Shown here one piece after another: positions 1-9,810 of a DNA stretch of 64,000 bases. Below the pieces are notes generated by a model that made no database searches, was not told where the DNA came from, and worked only from the letters and a program-made list of their open reading frames with translations. Made by a program: the position numbers and the translations under genes. Position 1 is the stretch's first letter. Each line of letters starts with the position of its first letter. The stretch comes from Herbiconiux sp. VKM Ac-1786 (GTDB lineage Bacteria > Actinomycetota > Actinomycetes > Actinomycetales > Microbacteriaceae), in assembly GCF_015350805.1 (NCBI RefSeq), contig NZ_JADKSG010000001.1:2094513-2158512 (forward strand), written 5' to 3'.

Positions 1-608
1 ACCTCGTCGAGCGTCTGCTGCTGACGGCGGGCCCGGCCGAGCGCCACCTCGAGCAGCCCCGCCTGCTGGCGCAGCAGCCCCCGCTGCGCCGCCGTGCGCG
101 CCGAGGTGGCGAGGGTGGTCGTCGCGATGAACACGAGCGTGGTGGGCAGGAGCAGCACGGTGGGGATCGAGGCGACGCCGAGCGCCTCCCCGCGGAGCGC
201 CGCCGAGGTCCAGAGCAGCGCGGTCGAGAGCCCCACGCTCACCACCGCTCCTGCGAAGCCGAAGTGGCTGGCCAGCCAGATGACGGGGAAGACGAGCAGC
301 AGCCCCGCCCCGAGCATCGTGTTGCCCTCGCGCACGGCGATGATCGCCACGATGTCGACGAGCGGCAACAGTGCCGCCCAGTTGCGGTGGATGCGCGACC
401 AGGGGATGAGCGCCGCCGCCCCCGTCAGCACGAACACGACCGAGACGCCGCCGAAGAAGCGGATGTCGAGCACGGAGCTCGGCTGGAACGCGTAGCTCGC
501 GCAGACGAGCAGCAGCAGGGCGGCCGACAGCAGCAGCTGCGACTGGAAGACGCCGCGGTCCAGCCGCGAGCGCCGCTCCGCCTCGGTGCTCTCCGCTGCC
601 CTGGCCAT
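1..608 (-). CDS. Sensor histidine kinase, N-terminal membrane part (partial)
   Basis: The gene runs off the left edge, so only about 202 residues are visible. After a charged N-terminus there are roughly six hydrophobic segments, the first near residue 24 (QLLLSAALLLLVCA). They are followed by a charged helix (LLEVALGRARRQQQTLDE) that looks like the linker into a PAS or kinase region. The ATG is preceded, exactly six bases upstream on the minus strand, by TACCCT, a leaderless start pattern seen repeatedly in this window. It is divergent from the response regulator at 701. The kinase call rests on this architecture and neighbourhood; the catalytic domain is outside the window, so another membrane sensor protein is possible. 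Confidence 0.55.
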   Translation of the reverse strand, partial: MARAAESTEAERRSRLDRGVFQSQLLLSAALLLLVCASYAFQPSSVLDIRFFGGVSVVFVLTGAAALIPWSRIHRNWAALLPLVDIVAIIAVREGNTMLGAGLLLVFPVIWLASHFGFAGAVVSVGLSTALLWTSAALRGEALGVASIPTVLLLPTTLVFIATTTLATSARTAAQRGLLRQQAGLLEVALGRARRQQQTLDE

Positions 609-614
609 GAGTTG

Positions 615-620
615 AGGGTA
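615..620 (-). promoter_or_regulatory. -10 hexamer TACCCT of a leaderless start
   Basis: On the minus strand TACCCT lies six bases before the ATG at 608. Transcription would begin at or next to the start codon. No clear -35 is visible. Confidence 0.4.
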
Positions 621-700
621 CAGGCAAGCCCCGCACCGGATTGGACTGCCCGAACGTGTGCCGGGTACCATTCGAGAAGGGGTCAGGGGTGGATGGCGGC

Positions 701-1348
701 ATGAACGACAGGGTGCACACGGTCGGCATCGTCGACGACCACGAGCTGATCCTCGACAGCCTGACGGGCTGGCTCGGTGCGAATGCGCCCGAGCTCGACG
801 TCGTGGCCCACACCACCTCCTGGGTCGACATGGCCCGGCACCCCGCCTTCCCGCCCGACATCGTGCTGATGGATCTGCAGCTGAAGGAGCCCGTCTCGGT
901 CGAGGCGCGCATCCGGATCTGCCGCTCGGTGGGGGCGACGGTCGTGGTGCTGAGCGCGCTCGACAACCCCGAGAACGTGCGCCGGGTGCTGGCCGCCGGG
1001 GCTGCGGCCTTCGTCTCCAAGTCGCAGTCGGCCGACGAGCTGCTCGCCGCGGTGCGCCGCGTGCTCGGCGTGCGGCCCGAACCGGGCGCGGTGGCCTGGG
1101 ACGAGGCCGCCCGGCCGTCGCGGAACGCCGTCTCGGGCATCCGCTTCAGTGAGCACGAGGAGGAGACGCTGCGACTGTACGCCTCGGGCCACAGCCCGGT
1201 GGAGGTCGCGATGATCCTCGGCACGAACATCCAGATCGTCAAGAACGCGCTGGAGCGGGTGCGCGAGCAGTACGCCTCGGAGGGGCGTCAGGCCGAACGC
1301 AAGCAGGATCTGATGCTGCGCGCGGCCGAAGACGGCTACCTCGCATGA
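701..1348 (+). CDS. Response regulator, receiver plus atypical HTH
   Basis: A 215-residue cytoplasmic response regulator. The receiver begins VHTVGIVDDHE, with the acidic pair near residues 11-12. The phosphoacceptor Asp lies in IVLMDLQL, the conserved Thr/Ser in VVLSALD and the Lys in FVSKSQS. A linker leads to a C-terminal region (FSEHEEETLRLYASGHSPVE) that aligns with the start of a LuxR/NarL HTH but has an unusual recognition helix. The next gene starts 7 bp after the stop, so it is probably in an operon with the kinase-like genes at 1356 and 2561. An in-frame GTG at 689 with AAGGGG upstream is an alternative start. The DNA target is unknown. Confidence 0.85.
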   Translation: MNDRVHTVGIVDDHELILDSLTGWLGANAPELDVVAHTTSWVDMARHPAFPPDIVLMDLQLKEPVSVEARIRICRSVGATVVVLSALDNPENVRRVLAAGAAAFVSKSQSADELLAAVRRVLGVRPEPGAVAWDEAARPSRNAVSGIRFSEHEEETLRLYASGHSPVEVAMILGTNIQIVKNALERVREQYASEGRQAERKQDLMLRAAEDGYLA

Positions 1349-1355
1349 GCGCCCG

Positions 1356-2564
1356 ATGACGCTGCAGATCGCGGCCGACGTCGACGGGCGGAGCACGAGC
1401 CGCGCACTCGCCACCGCGGGCACCTGGCTGGCCGGGGTGTTCCTCGCAGCCACCGCCCTGATCGCGATGACGTTCATCCCCGTCACGGGGCGCGGCGACA
1501 TCGTGCTCGGCATCGCGGGTCTCGCCGTGACGGGGGTCGCCGTCGTGGCCGCGCTCCGCACCGCCTCGCACCTGCGCGCGGTGCTGTACACGATCGCGGC
1601 CGGCCTCACCCTCGGGCTCTACGCCTTCGTGGTGACGGGCGTGAGCGTGGCGGCAGCATCCCCCGGCGCCGCCCCGGCCAGCGACTACGTGCTGCTGTCG
1701 ATGCCCGAGTTCGCCATCCTCGTGGTCGGCATCGCGGCGCGGTCGCTCGGCCGCTCGCTGGTGCTCGGCACCCTAGCCCTCGTGGTCGGCCCGGGGCTCG
1801 TGCAGCTCGCGGCCTGGCAGCAGGGCATGCGGCTCGCCCTCGACGTTCCGGTGGTCGCCTCGTGGATCGCGCTGTCGCTGTTCGTCGTCTCCCTCTGGGT
1901 CGGCCGGCGCGAGGCGGCGCGCGGCACCGCGCAGATGCTCGACTCGGCGCTCGCCGAGGAGCGCGACCTCGCGAACGCGCGGTTCTCGGCCCGGGCCGCC
2001 GACTGGGTCGCCGACACCGTGCTGGCCGACCTGCGTGCGCTGGCCGCCGCGGCGCCCGGCCCGCTCGAGGACCGCACGCTGCAGTCGCTCGACCGCGACC
2101 TGGCGAACCTCGCCGACACGAGTCTCGTGCTCTCCGGCCCCGAGATCGGGGCGTCGGCCTCGCGGTCGCTCGCCTCGGTGCCGCTGCTGGTGTCGGTGGT
2201 GCGGGCGGCCGAGCAGCAGGGGCTGCGCATCCGTGTGACCGGCGACACCGAGGTGATCAACGGTGTGCGGCCCTCCGACGCCCGCAACCTCGAGCGCGCC
2301 ATCGCGGAGTGCCTCGACAACGTGCGCCGGCACTCCGGCCAGGACGAGGCCGAGATCGCCGTCTACTTCAGCCCGCCCGAGGTGAGCGTGATGGTGTCGG
2401 ATGCGGGGGTCGGCTTCGACGTCGACGCCGCGGGCGACGAGACGGTCGGCCTCCGCGTCGGCGTGATCGACAGCATCGTCGAGGCCGGCGGCTCGGTGCA
2501 GATCTGGTCGCGGCCCGGAACGGGCACCGCCGTGTTCATGACGGTTCCGGGAGCCCCCGCGTGA
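1356..2564 (+). CDS. Sensor histidine kinase-like protein with HATPase domain
   Basis: 402 residues. The N-terminal half has about six hydrophobic segments between residues 20 and 180. It is followed by a helical region (AEERDLANARFSARAADWVADTV) without a clear phospho-accepting H-box. The C-terminal HATPase_c domain has an N-box (AIAECLDNVRRHS) and a G1 box (VSDAGVGFDV), then a glycine-rich end (RPGTGTAVFMTV). It resembles NarX/DesK-type kinases that work with NarL-type regulators, here the gene at 701. Its last four bases overlap the GTG of the next gene, indicating coupled translation. Because no H-box histidine is obvious, it may be an ATP-binding regulator rather than a true kinase. Confidence 0.75.
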   Translation: MTLQIAADVDGRSTSRALATAGTWLAGVFLAATALIAMTFIPVTGRGDIVLGIAGLAVTGVAVVAALRTASHLRAVLYTIAAGLTLGLYAFVVTGVSVAAASPGAAPASDYVLLSMPEFAILVVGIAARSLGRSLVLGTLALVVGPGLVQLAAWQQGMRLALDVPVVASWIALSLFVVSLWVGRREAARGTAQMLDSALAEERDLANARFSARAADWVADTVLADLRALAAAAPGPLEDRTLQSLDRDLANLADTSLVLSGPEIGASASRSLASVPLLVSVVRAAEQQGLRIRVTGDTEVINGVRPSDARNLERAIAECLDNVRRHSGQDEAEIAVYFSPPEVSVMVSDAGVGFDVDAAGDETVGLRVGVIDSIVEAGGSVQIWSRPGTGTAVFMTVPGAPA

Positions 2565-3742
2565 GCGGGCCCGCGGCCGGCCGCGCACCGAGCCGCTCGG
2601 TGCCGCTCGGCTCGGTGCGCGCCCCCCGCGGATCCACGGCCCTCGACTTCGACCCGCTGGCCGCCATCAGCGCGCGCGGCTTCCTGATCGTGGTGGCCGC
2701 GGTGTGCCTCTCGGCCGCCGTGGCGCTGACGGTCACGACCGCCTCGCAGGTCTCGTCGTGGCCGCTCGCGATCGGTGCGCTGGTGGCGCTCGCGGCGGGC
2801 TTCGGCTGGTTCATCCGCTCGGCCTTCGACTTCACGGTGGGCGTCACCAACGACCGCTACGCCACGGCCTTCGCCCTGCTCGCGGTCGCCACGGTGCTGA
2901 ACTCGCTCGGCTCGCTCGGCAGCAACGTGCTGGTGCGTGACGACTGGGGCCTGCTGACGCTGGCGTTCGCGCTGATGGCGGCCGCGCCGTTCCGCACCGC
3001 GGCCGAGCTCGGCCTGTACACCGGTGTCTCGACCGCGCTCGTGACCGTGCTGTCGCTGCTGCACGTGTTCTTCAGCCCGCTCACGGCGGTGCCGATCCCG
3101 GTGATCGTGCTGGTCGCCTGCGCGCCGGTGCTCGCGCTCGGACTCGGGGCGATGGGCTACGCCCGCGTGCTGCTGACCGGTATCTACGCCGAGCGGCTCG
3201 CCCAGGCCGAGGCCCGCGACCGGCAGTTCGACGCGCTCCGGCAGCGGTTCATCGACGAGGACGGGGTCGGCGCGATCGGCCCCCTCCGCGACGAGGTGGT
3301 GCCCTTCCTCGCGCGGCTGCGGGTGGCCGGCGAGCTGACGGCGGACGACCGGGTGCGCGCCGCCGAGCTGACCGCCCTGCTGCAGGCGGCCGTCGACGGC
3401 TCGCGCCCGATCGACTCGCTCGGCGACCAGGTCGACGTCTTCATCGACGAGGCGGGGCTGTCGCTGCGCATGCACGAGGACGACCGGGCGACCATCCGCG
3501 CGGTGCTGCGGGAGCTCAACCAGTCACCGCGCCGCACGCCCGGCTCGCTCGTGCTCGAGCTGCTCGAGGGCGAGGAGGACCGCTTCGGCATCATCCGCTG
3601 CTCGAGCACCGACGTGCGGAGCCTCCGCGCGGAGGTGCTGCCGTTCATCCGGATGATGCGGCTGATGATGAGCACCGCCTCCGGCGAGGTGGCGGGCGAC
3701 GAGCTGCTGCTGCACTTCGACCTGCAGCGGCTCGCGAGCTAG
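2561..3742 (+). CDS. Membrane protein with kinase-like layout but no ATP-binding boxes
   Basis: 393 residues from a GTG that overlaps the previous stop (GTGA). There are about six transmembrane segments (residues 30-205), then a soluble helical region. It is built like its neighbour at 1356: membrane sensor, helix (ALRQRFIDEDG), then a C-terminal segment in which AVLRELNQSPRR sits where the N-box would be. The glycine-rich G1 and G2 boxes are absent. It is probably a degenerate kinase paralogue acting as a sensor or antagonist in the same signalling unit. The stop codon overlaps that of the convergent MarR gene by four bases. Confidence 0.6.
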   Translation: MSGPAAGRAPSRSVPLGSVRAPRGSTALDFDPLAAISARGFLIVVAAVCLSAAVALTVTTASQVSSWPLAIGALVALAAGFGWFIRSAFDFTVGVTNDRYATAFALLAVATVLNSLGSLGSNVLVRDDWGLLTLAFALMAAAPFRTAAELGLYTGVSTALVTVLSLLHVFFSPLTAVPIPVIVLVACAPVLALGLGAMGYARVLLTGIYAERLAQAEARDRQFDALRQRFIDEDGVGAIGPLRDEVVPFLARLRVAGELTADDRVRAAELTALLQAAVDGSRPIDSLGDQVDVFIDEAGLSLRMHEDDRATIRAVLRELNQSPRRTPGSLVLELLEGEEDRFGIIRCSSTDVRSLRAEVLPFIRMMRLMMSTASGEVAGDELLLHFDLQRLAS

Positions 3743-4203
3743 GACGCGTCGTCGAGCGCGTCGCTCATGCTGTGCAGGAAGCGGTGCAGCACCTGGGCCT
3801 GCGTGTCGTCGAGCCGGCGGGCCACCGTCATCATGCGCGTGTGCATGGCGCCGAGGGTCTCCCGCACCTCGTCGTCGGACCCCGGGGTCGCGACGACGGC
3901 GAGGCTCCGACGGTCGTTCGGGTGCGGCATGCGGGTGAGGTGGCCCGACTTGGTGAGACGGTCGAGCATGACCGTCACCGAGGCCGACTTCATGCCGAGG
4001 TGCTCGGCCAGCATGCCCGGGGTGACCAGCTGCCCGTCGCCCTGGGCCTTCAGCAGGAAGCGCAGGGCGGCCAGGTCGTTCTCGCCCATGTTCATCGACT
4101 CGCGTGTGCGGCGCCGCATCGCCTCCTCGGCGAGACGGTAGGCCCGCAGCTCGGCGAGCACCTCGTAGTTCTTCGGCGCCGTGGCGGCGTCAGCTGCGGT
4201 CAT
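3739..4203 (-). CDS. MarR-family transcriptional regulator
   Basis: 154 residues with the MarR winged-helix order: N-terminal dimerisation helix, HTH around residues 55-95 (GMLAEHLGMKSASVTVMLDR), and a wing with the DRR signature (PHPNDRRSL). Its first 14 bases overlap the end of the MarR gene at 4190, so the two are cotranscribed. The two proteins share a distinctive motif, RESMNMGENDL here and QESMNMGENDL in the partner, so they are recent paralogues and could form heterodimers. The ligand is unknown. Confidence 0.88.
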   Translation of the reverse strand: MTAADAATAPKNYEVLAELRAYRLAEEAMRRRTRESMNMGENDLAALRFLLKAQGDGQLVTPGMLAEHLGMKSASVTVMLDRLTKSGHLTRMPHPNDRRSLAVVATPGSDDEVRETLGAMHTRMMTVARRLDDTQAQVLHRFLHSMSDALDDAS

Positions 4204-4717
4204 CGCGATCGGGCTGGTGGTTGTCGACCTGGTCGACGGCTTCGCGCATCTCGGTGAGGAAGTCGACGATGATGCGCACCTCGTCGGCGCTCAGGCGCTC
4301 GACCACGTCGATCAGCTCGGGACGCACGTCTCCGAGGGTGGCCGCTTCGATGGCGTCTTTGGGGATGGTCGGCACGATGATGAGGGCACGACGGTCGAAC
4401 GGGCTCGGCTCGCGGTGGATGTGGCCGTTCTTCTCGAGCCGGTCGAGCAGCACGGTGATGGAGGCGCTGGTGATGCCGAGGTACTGCGCGAGCTCCTTCG
4501 GACCGACGGTCTTGCCCTGCTCGGTCGCCCTCAGCAGGTAGCGCATGGCGATCAGGTCGTTCTCGCCCATGTTCATGGACTCCTGCGACCGACGGCGCAT
4601 GGCGGACTCGGCGGAGCGGAAGGTGCGCATCGCCTCGAGTACGGCGATGCTCCTGTCGCGTTCGGCGTCGTCTCCGTACCAGTAGTGTGGCGCCGAATCG
4701 GGTCGATTCGTGGTCAT
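4190..4717 (-). CDS. MarR-family transcriptional regulator, first gene of pair
   Basis: 175 residues, paralogous to the gene at 3739. The HTH (ELAQYLGITSASITVLLDRL) and wing (SPFDRRALIIV) are typical of MarR proteins. The ATG at 4717 lies six bases after TATGTT on the minus strand, which fits a leaderless mRNA. The operator-like sequence TACTAGACGGGCTAAT (4741-4756) covers the expected -35 region, so negative autoregulation is likely. A related site lies upstream of the divergent small gene at 5033. Confidence 0.88.
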   Translation of the reverse strand: MTTNRPDSAPHYWYGDDAERDRSIAVLEAMRTFRSAESAMRRRSQESMNMGENDLIAMRYLLRATEQGKTVGPKELAQYLGITSASITVLLDRLEKNGHIHREPSPFDRRALIIVPTIPKDAIEAATLGDVRPELIDVVERLSADEVRIIVDFLTEMREAVDQVDNHQPDRDDRS

Positions 4718-4723
4718 CCTTCA

Positions 4724-4729
4724 AACATA
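4724..4729 (-). promoter_or_regulatory. -10 hexamer TATGTT for the MarR pair
   Basis: Six bases upstream of the ATG at 4717. The operator at 4741-4758 would overlap the -35 region. Confidence 0.45.
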
Positions 4730-4740
4730 GACCATCTCTT

Positions 4741-4758
4741 TACTAGACGGGCTAATGA
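4741..4758. promoter_or_regulatory. Candidate MarR operator, copy 1
   Basis: TACTAGACGGGCTAATGA. It matches the copy at 5070 in 14 of the first 16 positions (TACTAGACrGrCTAAT). It is AT-rich in otherwise GC-rich DNA and covers the promoter region of the MarR pair. Confidence 0.6.
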
Positions 4759-4775
4759 TCTCGGGATCTCACCCT

Positions 4776-5033
4776 TCACGCAGCGGCGAGCACGCTCTCG
4801 CTCACCCGCACCGCGGGGGCGGTCTTCAGCATCGCGGCCGCGGCCGAGAGCGACAGGGCCTGGCCGGCCTCGACGGCGCGGTCGTAGCGGGTGCCCGAGA
4901 GGGCGACGTACACGCGGCCGGCGCGCTCGACGAAGCCGAGGAAGGTCTCGCCCGAGACGACCTCGTAGAGGCCCTCGTCGCGACGGCTGACGTGATAGCT
5001 GATCCCCTGTGAGATGAGTTCCATGCTGGTCAT
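4776..5033 (-). CDS. Small protein of unknown function, likely MarR target
   Basis: 85 residues, soluble and mixed alpha/beta (YHVSRRDEGLYEVVSGETFL, then an Ala-rich C-terminal helix). No family was recognised. The ATG at 5033 has GGAGGG eight bases upstream; a second ATG three codons downstream is less well placed. The promoter region contains the second copy of the MarR-type operator (5070-5085), so it is probably controlled by the neighbouring MarR proteins. Confidence 0.7.
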   Translation of the reverse strand: MTSMELISQGISYHVSRRDEGLYEVVSGETFLGFVERAGRVYVALSGTRYDRAVEAGQALSLSAAAAMLKTAPAVRVSESVLAAA

Positions 5034-5069
5034 GAGCGCCGCCCTCCGTGTTCCCTCGTGTCGAATTAC

Positions 5070-5091
5070 TACTAGACAGACTAATTAGTAG
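5070..5091. promoter_or_regulatory. Candidate MarR operator, copy 2
   Basis: TACTAGACAGACTAATTAG and the bases after it, including a perfect 10-bp palindrome ACTAATTAGT at 5080-5089. It lies 37-58 bp upstream of the ATG at 5033, where it would block the core promoter. It shares TACTAGACrGrCTAAT with 4741-4756. Confidence 0.6.
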
Positions 5092-5238
5092 TTGCCCGAA
5101 CGCAACGGGGTTGACGGGGCGGGTCAGGATTGATACACAAAAGAGTCGCTCTCGGGCACTGCCGACGGATTGTCACTACTCTGGAGCACAGATGTCGGCT
5201 CGATGCCTGAGCCGACGACCTGACCCGGGGGTTCCAGT

Positions 5239-6105
5239 GTGACGGAAACAGTCGACGGCGCCCGCCGTGCGGGCGAACCCGACTCGCAGCGGCCGCGCTC
5301 CCGCATCCCCGCCGCCGAGGTGCGGCGGCGGGTGCTCGACGTGGCGATGGAGCGCGTGGAGGGCATCGGCCTCACCATCGGCTTCGAGCACATCGTGATG
5401 GACGACCTGATCCGCGAGGCCGGAGTGCCGCGCAGCTCCACCTACCGGCTGTGGGACTCGAAGGAGGCCTTCGTCACCGAGCTCCTGATCGAGATCGCGC
5501 GGGAGACGTCGAACAAGCTCACCGACGACGAGACCCTCGAGCTCAGCGAGCGCATCCTGCTGGCCCACATCGACGAGCTGGCGGATGCGCGGCAGCGCCA
5601 GCAGGTGCTGTACGAGGTCATCCGGGTGGCCCTCGAGCACAACTACCGCGCCGTGATCGAGTCGGTGGCCTGGCAGTCCTACGTCGGACTCTCCGCGACC
5701 CTGCTCAGCCACCTGGACTGGCCCGCCCGCGCCGAGATCGAGCGCGCCCTGCTCTCGGGCAGCGCCGAGTTCGTCGAGCGCATGGCGGAGTTCCACCGGC
5801 AGTTCTCGGCGGTGCTCGGCTATCGGCTGAAGCCCGAGTGGGAGGGCGACTACCGCCCCTACGCCACGGTGATCTCGGCGGTGGTCGAGGGGCTGGGGCT
5901 CCGGCACCTCGGAAACCCCGCCATCGTCGACGCCCGCTACCGGGGGCCGGCGACCATCACCTCCGACGACCCCGACTGGGCCCTGCCCGCCATCGCGCTG
6001 CTCGCCGTGTTCGAGCGCTTCCTCGAGCCCGACCCCGACTACGACTCCGCCGCGGTGATCGCGTCGCTGAAGGAGCGGGCCGGAGAAGCCGGCGCCGGGC
6101 ACTAG
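5239..6105 (+). CDS. TetR-family-like transcriptional regulator
   Basis: 288 residues from a GTG. The N-terminal HTH spans about residues 25-75 (VRRRVLDVAMERVEGIGL, later REAGVPRSSTYRLWDSKEAF), with the Y-x-x-W/F-x-x-K end of a TetR recognition region. It is followed by an all-helical ligand-binding and dimerisation domain. At 288 residues it is longer than the usual ~200, owing to an extended C-terminal domain. Its stop overlaps the convergent small gene by four bases. Target and ligand are unknown. Confidence 0.8.
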   Translation: MTETVDGARRAGEPDSQRPRSRIPAAEVRRRVLDVAMERVEGIGLTIGFEHIVMDDLIREAGVPRSSTYRLWDSKEAFVTELLIEIARETSNKLTDDETLELSERILLAHIDELADARQRQQVLYEVIRVALEHNYRAVIESVAWQSYVGLSATLLSHLDWPARAEIERALLSGSAEFVERMAEFHRQFSAVLGYRLKPEWEGDYRPYATVISAVVEGLGLRHLGNPAIVDARYRGPATITSDDPDWALPAIALLAVFERFLEPDPDYDSAAVIASLKERAGEAGAGH

Positions 6106-6371
6106 CGTCGCTGCTCGTTGAGCACGCTCGGCACGGCGTTCGCCAGCGCCGTGCGATGGCACTCGCGGGCCGCGTCCTCCAGCGTACCGAAGTAGCCGGC
6201 GCCGATCAGCTGCCGGGGCTGCTCCCAGGTGACGGCCCGGAAGGTCCAGACCGTTCGCTCGCCGACCCGCACCGGCAGGTGCCGGATCTCGGCGAAGGGC
6301 TGGGTGGTGCCGGGTCGTGGAAAGATCCACGAGTTCGCGTGCAGGGTCTGAACGGGGTGCCAGTCGGCCAA
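6102..6371 (-). CDS. Small conserved-looking protein of unknown function
   Basis: 89 residues from a TTG at 6371, chosen because AGGAG lies five bases upstream. The longer frame to 6410 lacks a ribosome site. The sequence is rich in Trp and aromatics (HANSWIFPRPG, WTFRAVTWEQPRQL) and looks like a small beta-rich domain followed by a helix. No family recognised. Its stop overlaps that of the TetR-type gene, so the two transcripts converge. Confidence 0.6.
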   Translation of the reverse strand: MADWHPVQTLHANSWIFPRPGTTQPFAEIRHLPVRVGERTVWTFRAVTWEQPRQLIGAGYFGTLEDAARECHRTALANAVPSVLNEQRR

Positions 6372-6476
6372 CGATGCTCCTCTCGAGAAGCACGCCGGCC
6401 CGCGCACCACCGATGGTAGTGCGCGGGCCTGACATTCGTGGCCGAGGGGCCGCCGGCTGCGCCGGCGCCCTGCGGA

Positions 6477-6593
6477 TCAGCCGGAGGGGTTCTCCACCGG
6501 GCTGCCGCCGGGCTCGGTGCCCGTGTCGGGGTCGACCGTCTCGGGGTCGGGGACGTCGGTGTCGGGCTCGGTGCCGGGCTTCGCGTCGGTCAT
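6477..6593 (-). CDS. Tiny acidic disordered protein
   Basis: 38 residues, MTDAKPGTEPDTDVPDPETV then more Pro/Asp/Glu/Gly, with no hydrophobic core. Its ATG overlaps the stop of the gene at 6590 (ATGA), which argues for real coupled translation. It is the last gene of a three-gene unit with 6590 and 6807. Function unknown; composition suggests an intrinsically disordered protein. Confidence 0.5.
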   Translation of the reverse strand: MTDAKPGTEPDTDVPDPETVDPDTGTEPGGSPVENPSG

Positions 6594-6772
6594 TCCGTGT
6601 CTCCGTCCTGGTTCCCGCTGTCCTGGTTTCCGCTGTCCTGGGCGCCGCCGCCCGAGACCGTGTCCTCGCCGGGCTCGGAGGTGCTGCCGTCGGAGCTGGA
6701 GCCGTCGGGCAGGTCTTCGGCGCGGTCCTTCTCGGACTCGCTCACGTCGGTGGATCCGTCTTTCGCGGTCAT
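6590..6772 (-). CDS. Small acidic disordered protein
   Basis: 60 residues, very rich in Ser, Asp, Glu and Gly, ending with a near-duplicate stretch (QDSGNQDSGNQDGDTE). AAGGAG lies seven bases before the ATG. It sits 34 bp after the stress-protein gene at 6807 and overlaps the next gene by four bases. No domain is recognisable; a disordered, stress-related role is inferred from its neighbour only. Confidence 0.55.
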   Translation of the reverse strand: MTAKDGSTDVSESEKDRAEDLPDGSSSDGSTSEPGEDTVSGGGAQDSGNQDSGNQDGDTE

Positions 6773-6806
6773 CGTCGTCTCCTTACTGTTCGGTGGTGGG
6801 GGTCGT

Positions 6807-7289
6807 TCAGAGGTCGAGCTTGGCGTTGTCGCCGCCCTCGTAGGGCTCGCCCGTCACCTTCGACTTCACGAAGCTGAACAGGGTGGCCACGCGGCCGCCG
6901 GGGCTGTCCCAGTACTCGGCGCCGTCGGCGGTGAACTTCAGCAGGCGCACCTCGGGGTCGTCGGGGCCGTCGGGGAACCAGGCCTCGAGCGTGGAGCTCC
7001 ACAGCTCCTTCACCTTGGTCTGGTCGGCGACCTCGGCGGCGGTGCCGGTGAGGGAGACCCAGCTGTCGTTCGAGCTCAGCGTGACGCCGGCCGTCGGGTT
7101 CACCTGGAGGTTCTGCAGCGCCGAGGCGTGGGCGCCCACGATGAACCAGAGGTCGCCGTCGAACTCGGCCTCCTGCACGGTGAGCGGATGCGCGACCAGG
7201 CGGCCCTGGTCGTCGACCGTGGTCAGCATCGCGAAGCGGAAATCCTTCACGAGGCCCGCGAGGGTCTCGGTGTCGCTTTTCTCTGTCAT
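6807..7289 (-). CDS. Pyridoxamine 5'-phosphate oxidase-like general stress protein
   Basis: 160 residues of the split-barrel flavin-binding fold found in general stress protein 26 (COG3871). Visible markers are FRFAMLTTVDDQGRLVAHPL near residue 17, LWFIVGAHASALQNLQVNP, and a late segment AEYWDSPGG. The usual role is binding FMN or F420 and reducing small substrates under stress. The ATG at 7289 was chosen because TACGGT lies seven bases upstream; the frame extends further but without a ribosome site. It heads a unit with two tiny acidic proteins. Confidence 0.82.
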   Translation of the reverse strand: MTEKSDTETLAGLVKDFRFAMLTTVDDQGRLVAHPLTVQEAEFDGDLWFIVGAHASALQNLQVNPTAGVTLSSNDSWVSLTGTAAEVADQTKVKELWSSTLEAWFPDGPDDPEVRLLKFTADGAEYWDSPGGRVATLFSFVKSKVTGEPYEGGDNAKLDL

Positions 7290-7296
7290 GTTCGCG

Positions 7297-7302
7297 ACCG
7301 TA
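7297..7302 (-). promoter_or_regulatory. -10 hexamer TACGGT of a leaderless start
   Basis: Seven bases upstream of the ATG at 7289 on the minus strand. Confidence 0.4.
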
Positions 7303-7389
7303 CTGCTGTTGGCGGTTTTCGGCTCGCGTGTCTCACTGGGAGAGCACCTCGCATCGCGAGTCCCGCCTCCCGAAGAGAACCAGGATCTC

Positions 7390-9477
<2,088 letters not shown>

Positions 9478-9500
9478 GTGCCGGGTGATCGGGGCAGGCG

Positions 9501-9506
9501 TACGGT
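9501..9506 (+). promoter_or_regulatory. -10 hexamer TACGGT of a leaderless start
   Basis: Seven bases upstream of the ATG at 9514, which it helps to fix. Confidence 0.4.
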
Positions 9507-9513
9507 GACGGCC

Positions 9514-9783
9514 ATGAGCGATCAGAGCAACATCGAGGAATCCGTGGCAGGGGCGGCGCCCGAGGGCGAGACCCTGGGCGGCACCCATCCCGACCCCGAC
9601 AACACCGCGAGCAAGGACCCGAGCGACTGGGTCACCGGCGACGAGCCGATGACCGGGCCGCAGAAGAGCTACCTCGACACCCTCGCCCGCGAGGCGGGGG
9701 AGGAGCTCCCGGCCGACCTCACCAAGGCGCAGGCCTCCGAGCACATCGACCGCCTGCAGAAGAGCACCGGCCGAGGCCAGTGA
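9514..9783 (+). CDS. DUF3072 domain protein
   Basis: 89 residues. The N-terminal half is acidic and probably disordered. The C-terminal half carries the DUF3072 pattern (PMTGPQKSYLDTLAREAGEE, then LTKAQASEHIDRLQ), a small helical domain common in actinobacteria and proteobacteria with no known function. The ATG sits seven bases after TACGGT. It is followed by a hairpin at 9790-9810 and a convergent gene. Confidence 0.85.
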   Translation: MSDQSNIEESVAGAAPEGETLGGTHPDPDNTASKDPSDWVTGDEPMTGPQKSYLDTLAREAGEELPADLTKAQASEHIDRLQKSTGRGQ

Positions 9784-9789
9784 CCCCGG

Positions 9790-9810
9790 CCGGTCCCCTC
9801 CGGGGGCCGG
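9790..9810. terminator. Hairpin between convergent genes
   Basis: CCGGTCCCC, loop TCC, GGGGGCCGG: a 9-bp stem with one G-U pair filling the gap between the stops of the genes ending at 9783 and 9811. No T tract on either side. Confidence 0.5.

Noticed and set aside
683-1609. Long antisense reading frames, here and under most genes
   Set aside because: High GC leaves few stops in the opposite frames. The translations are Arg/Pro/His-rich with no domain, while the sense frames show clear family motifs.
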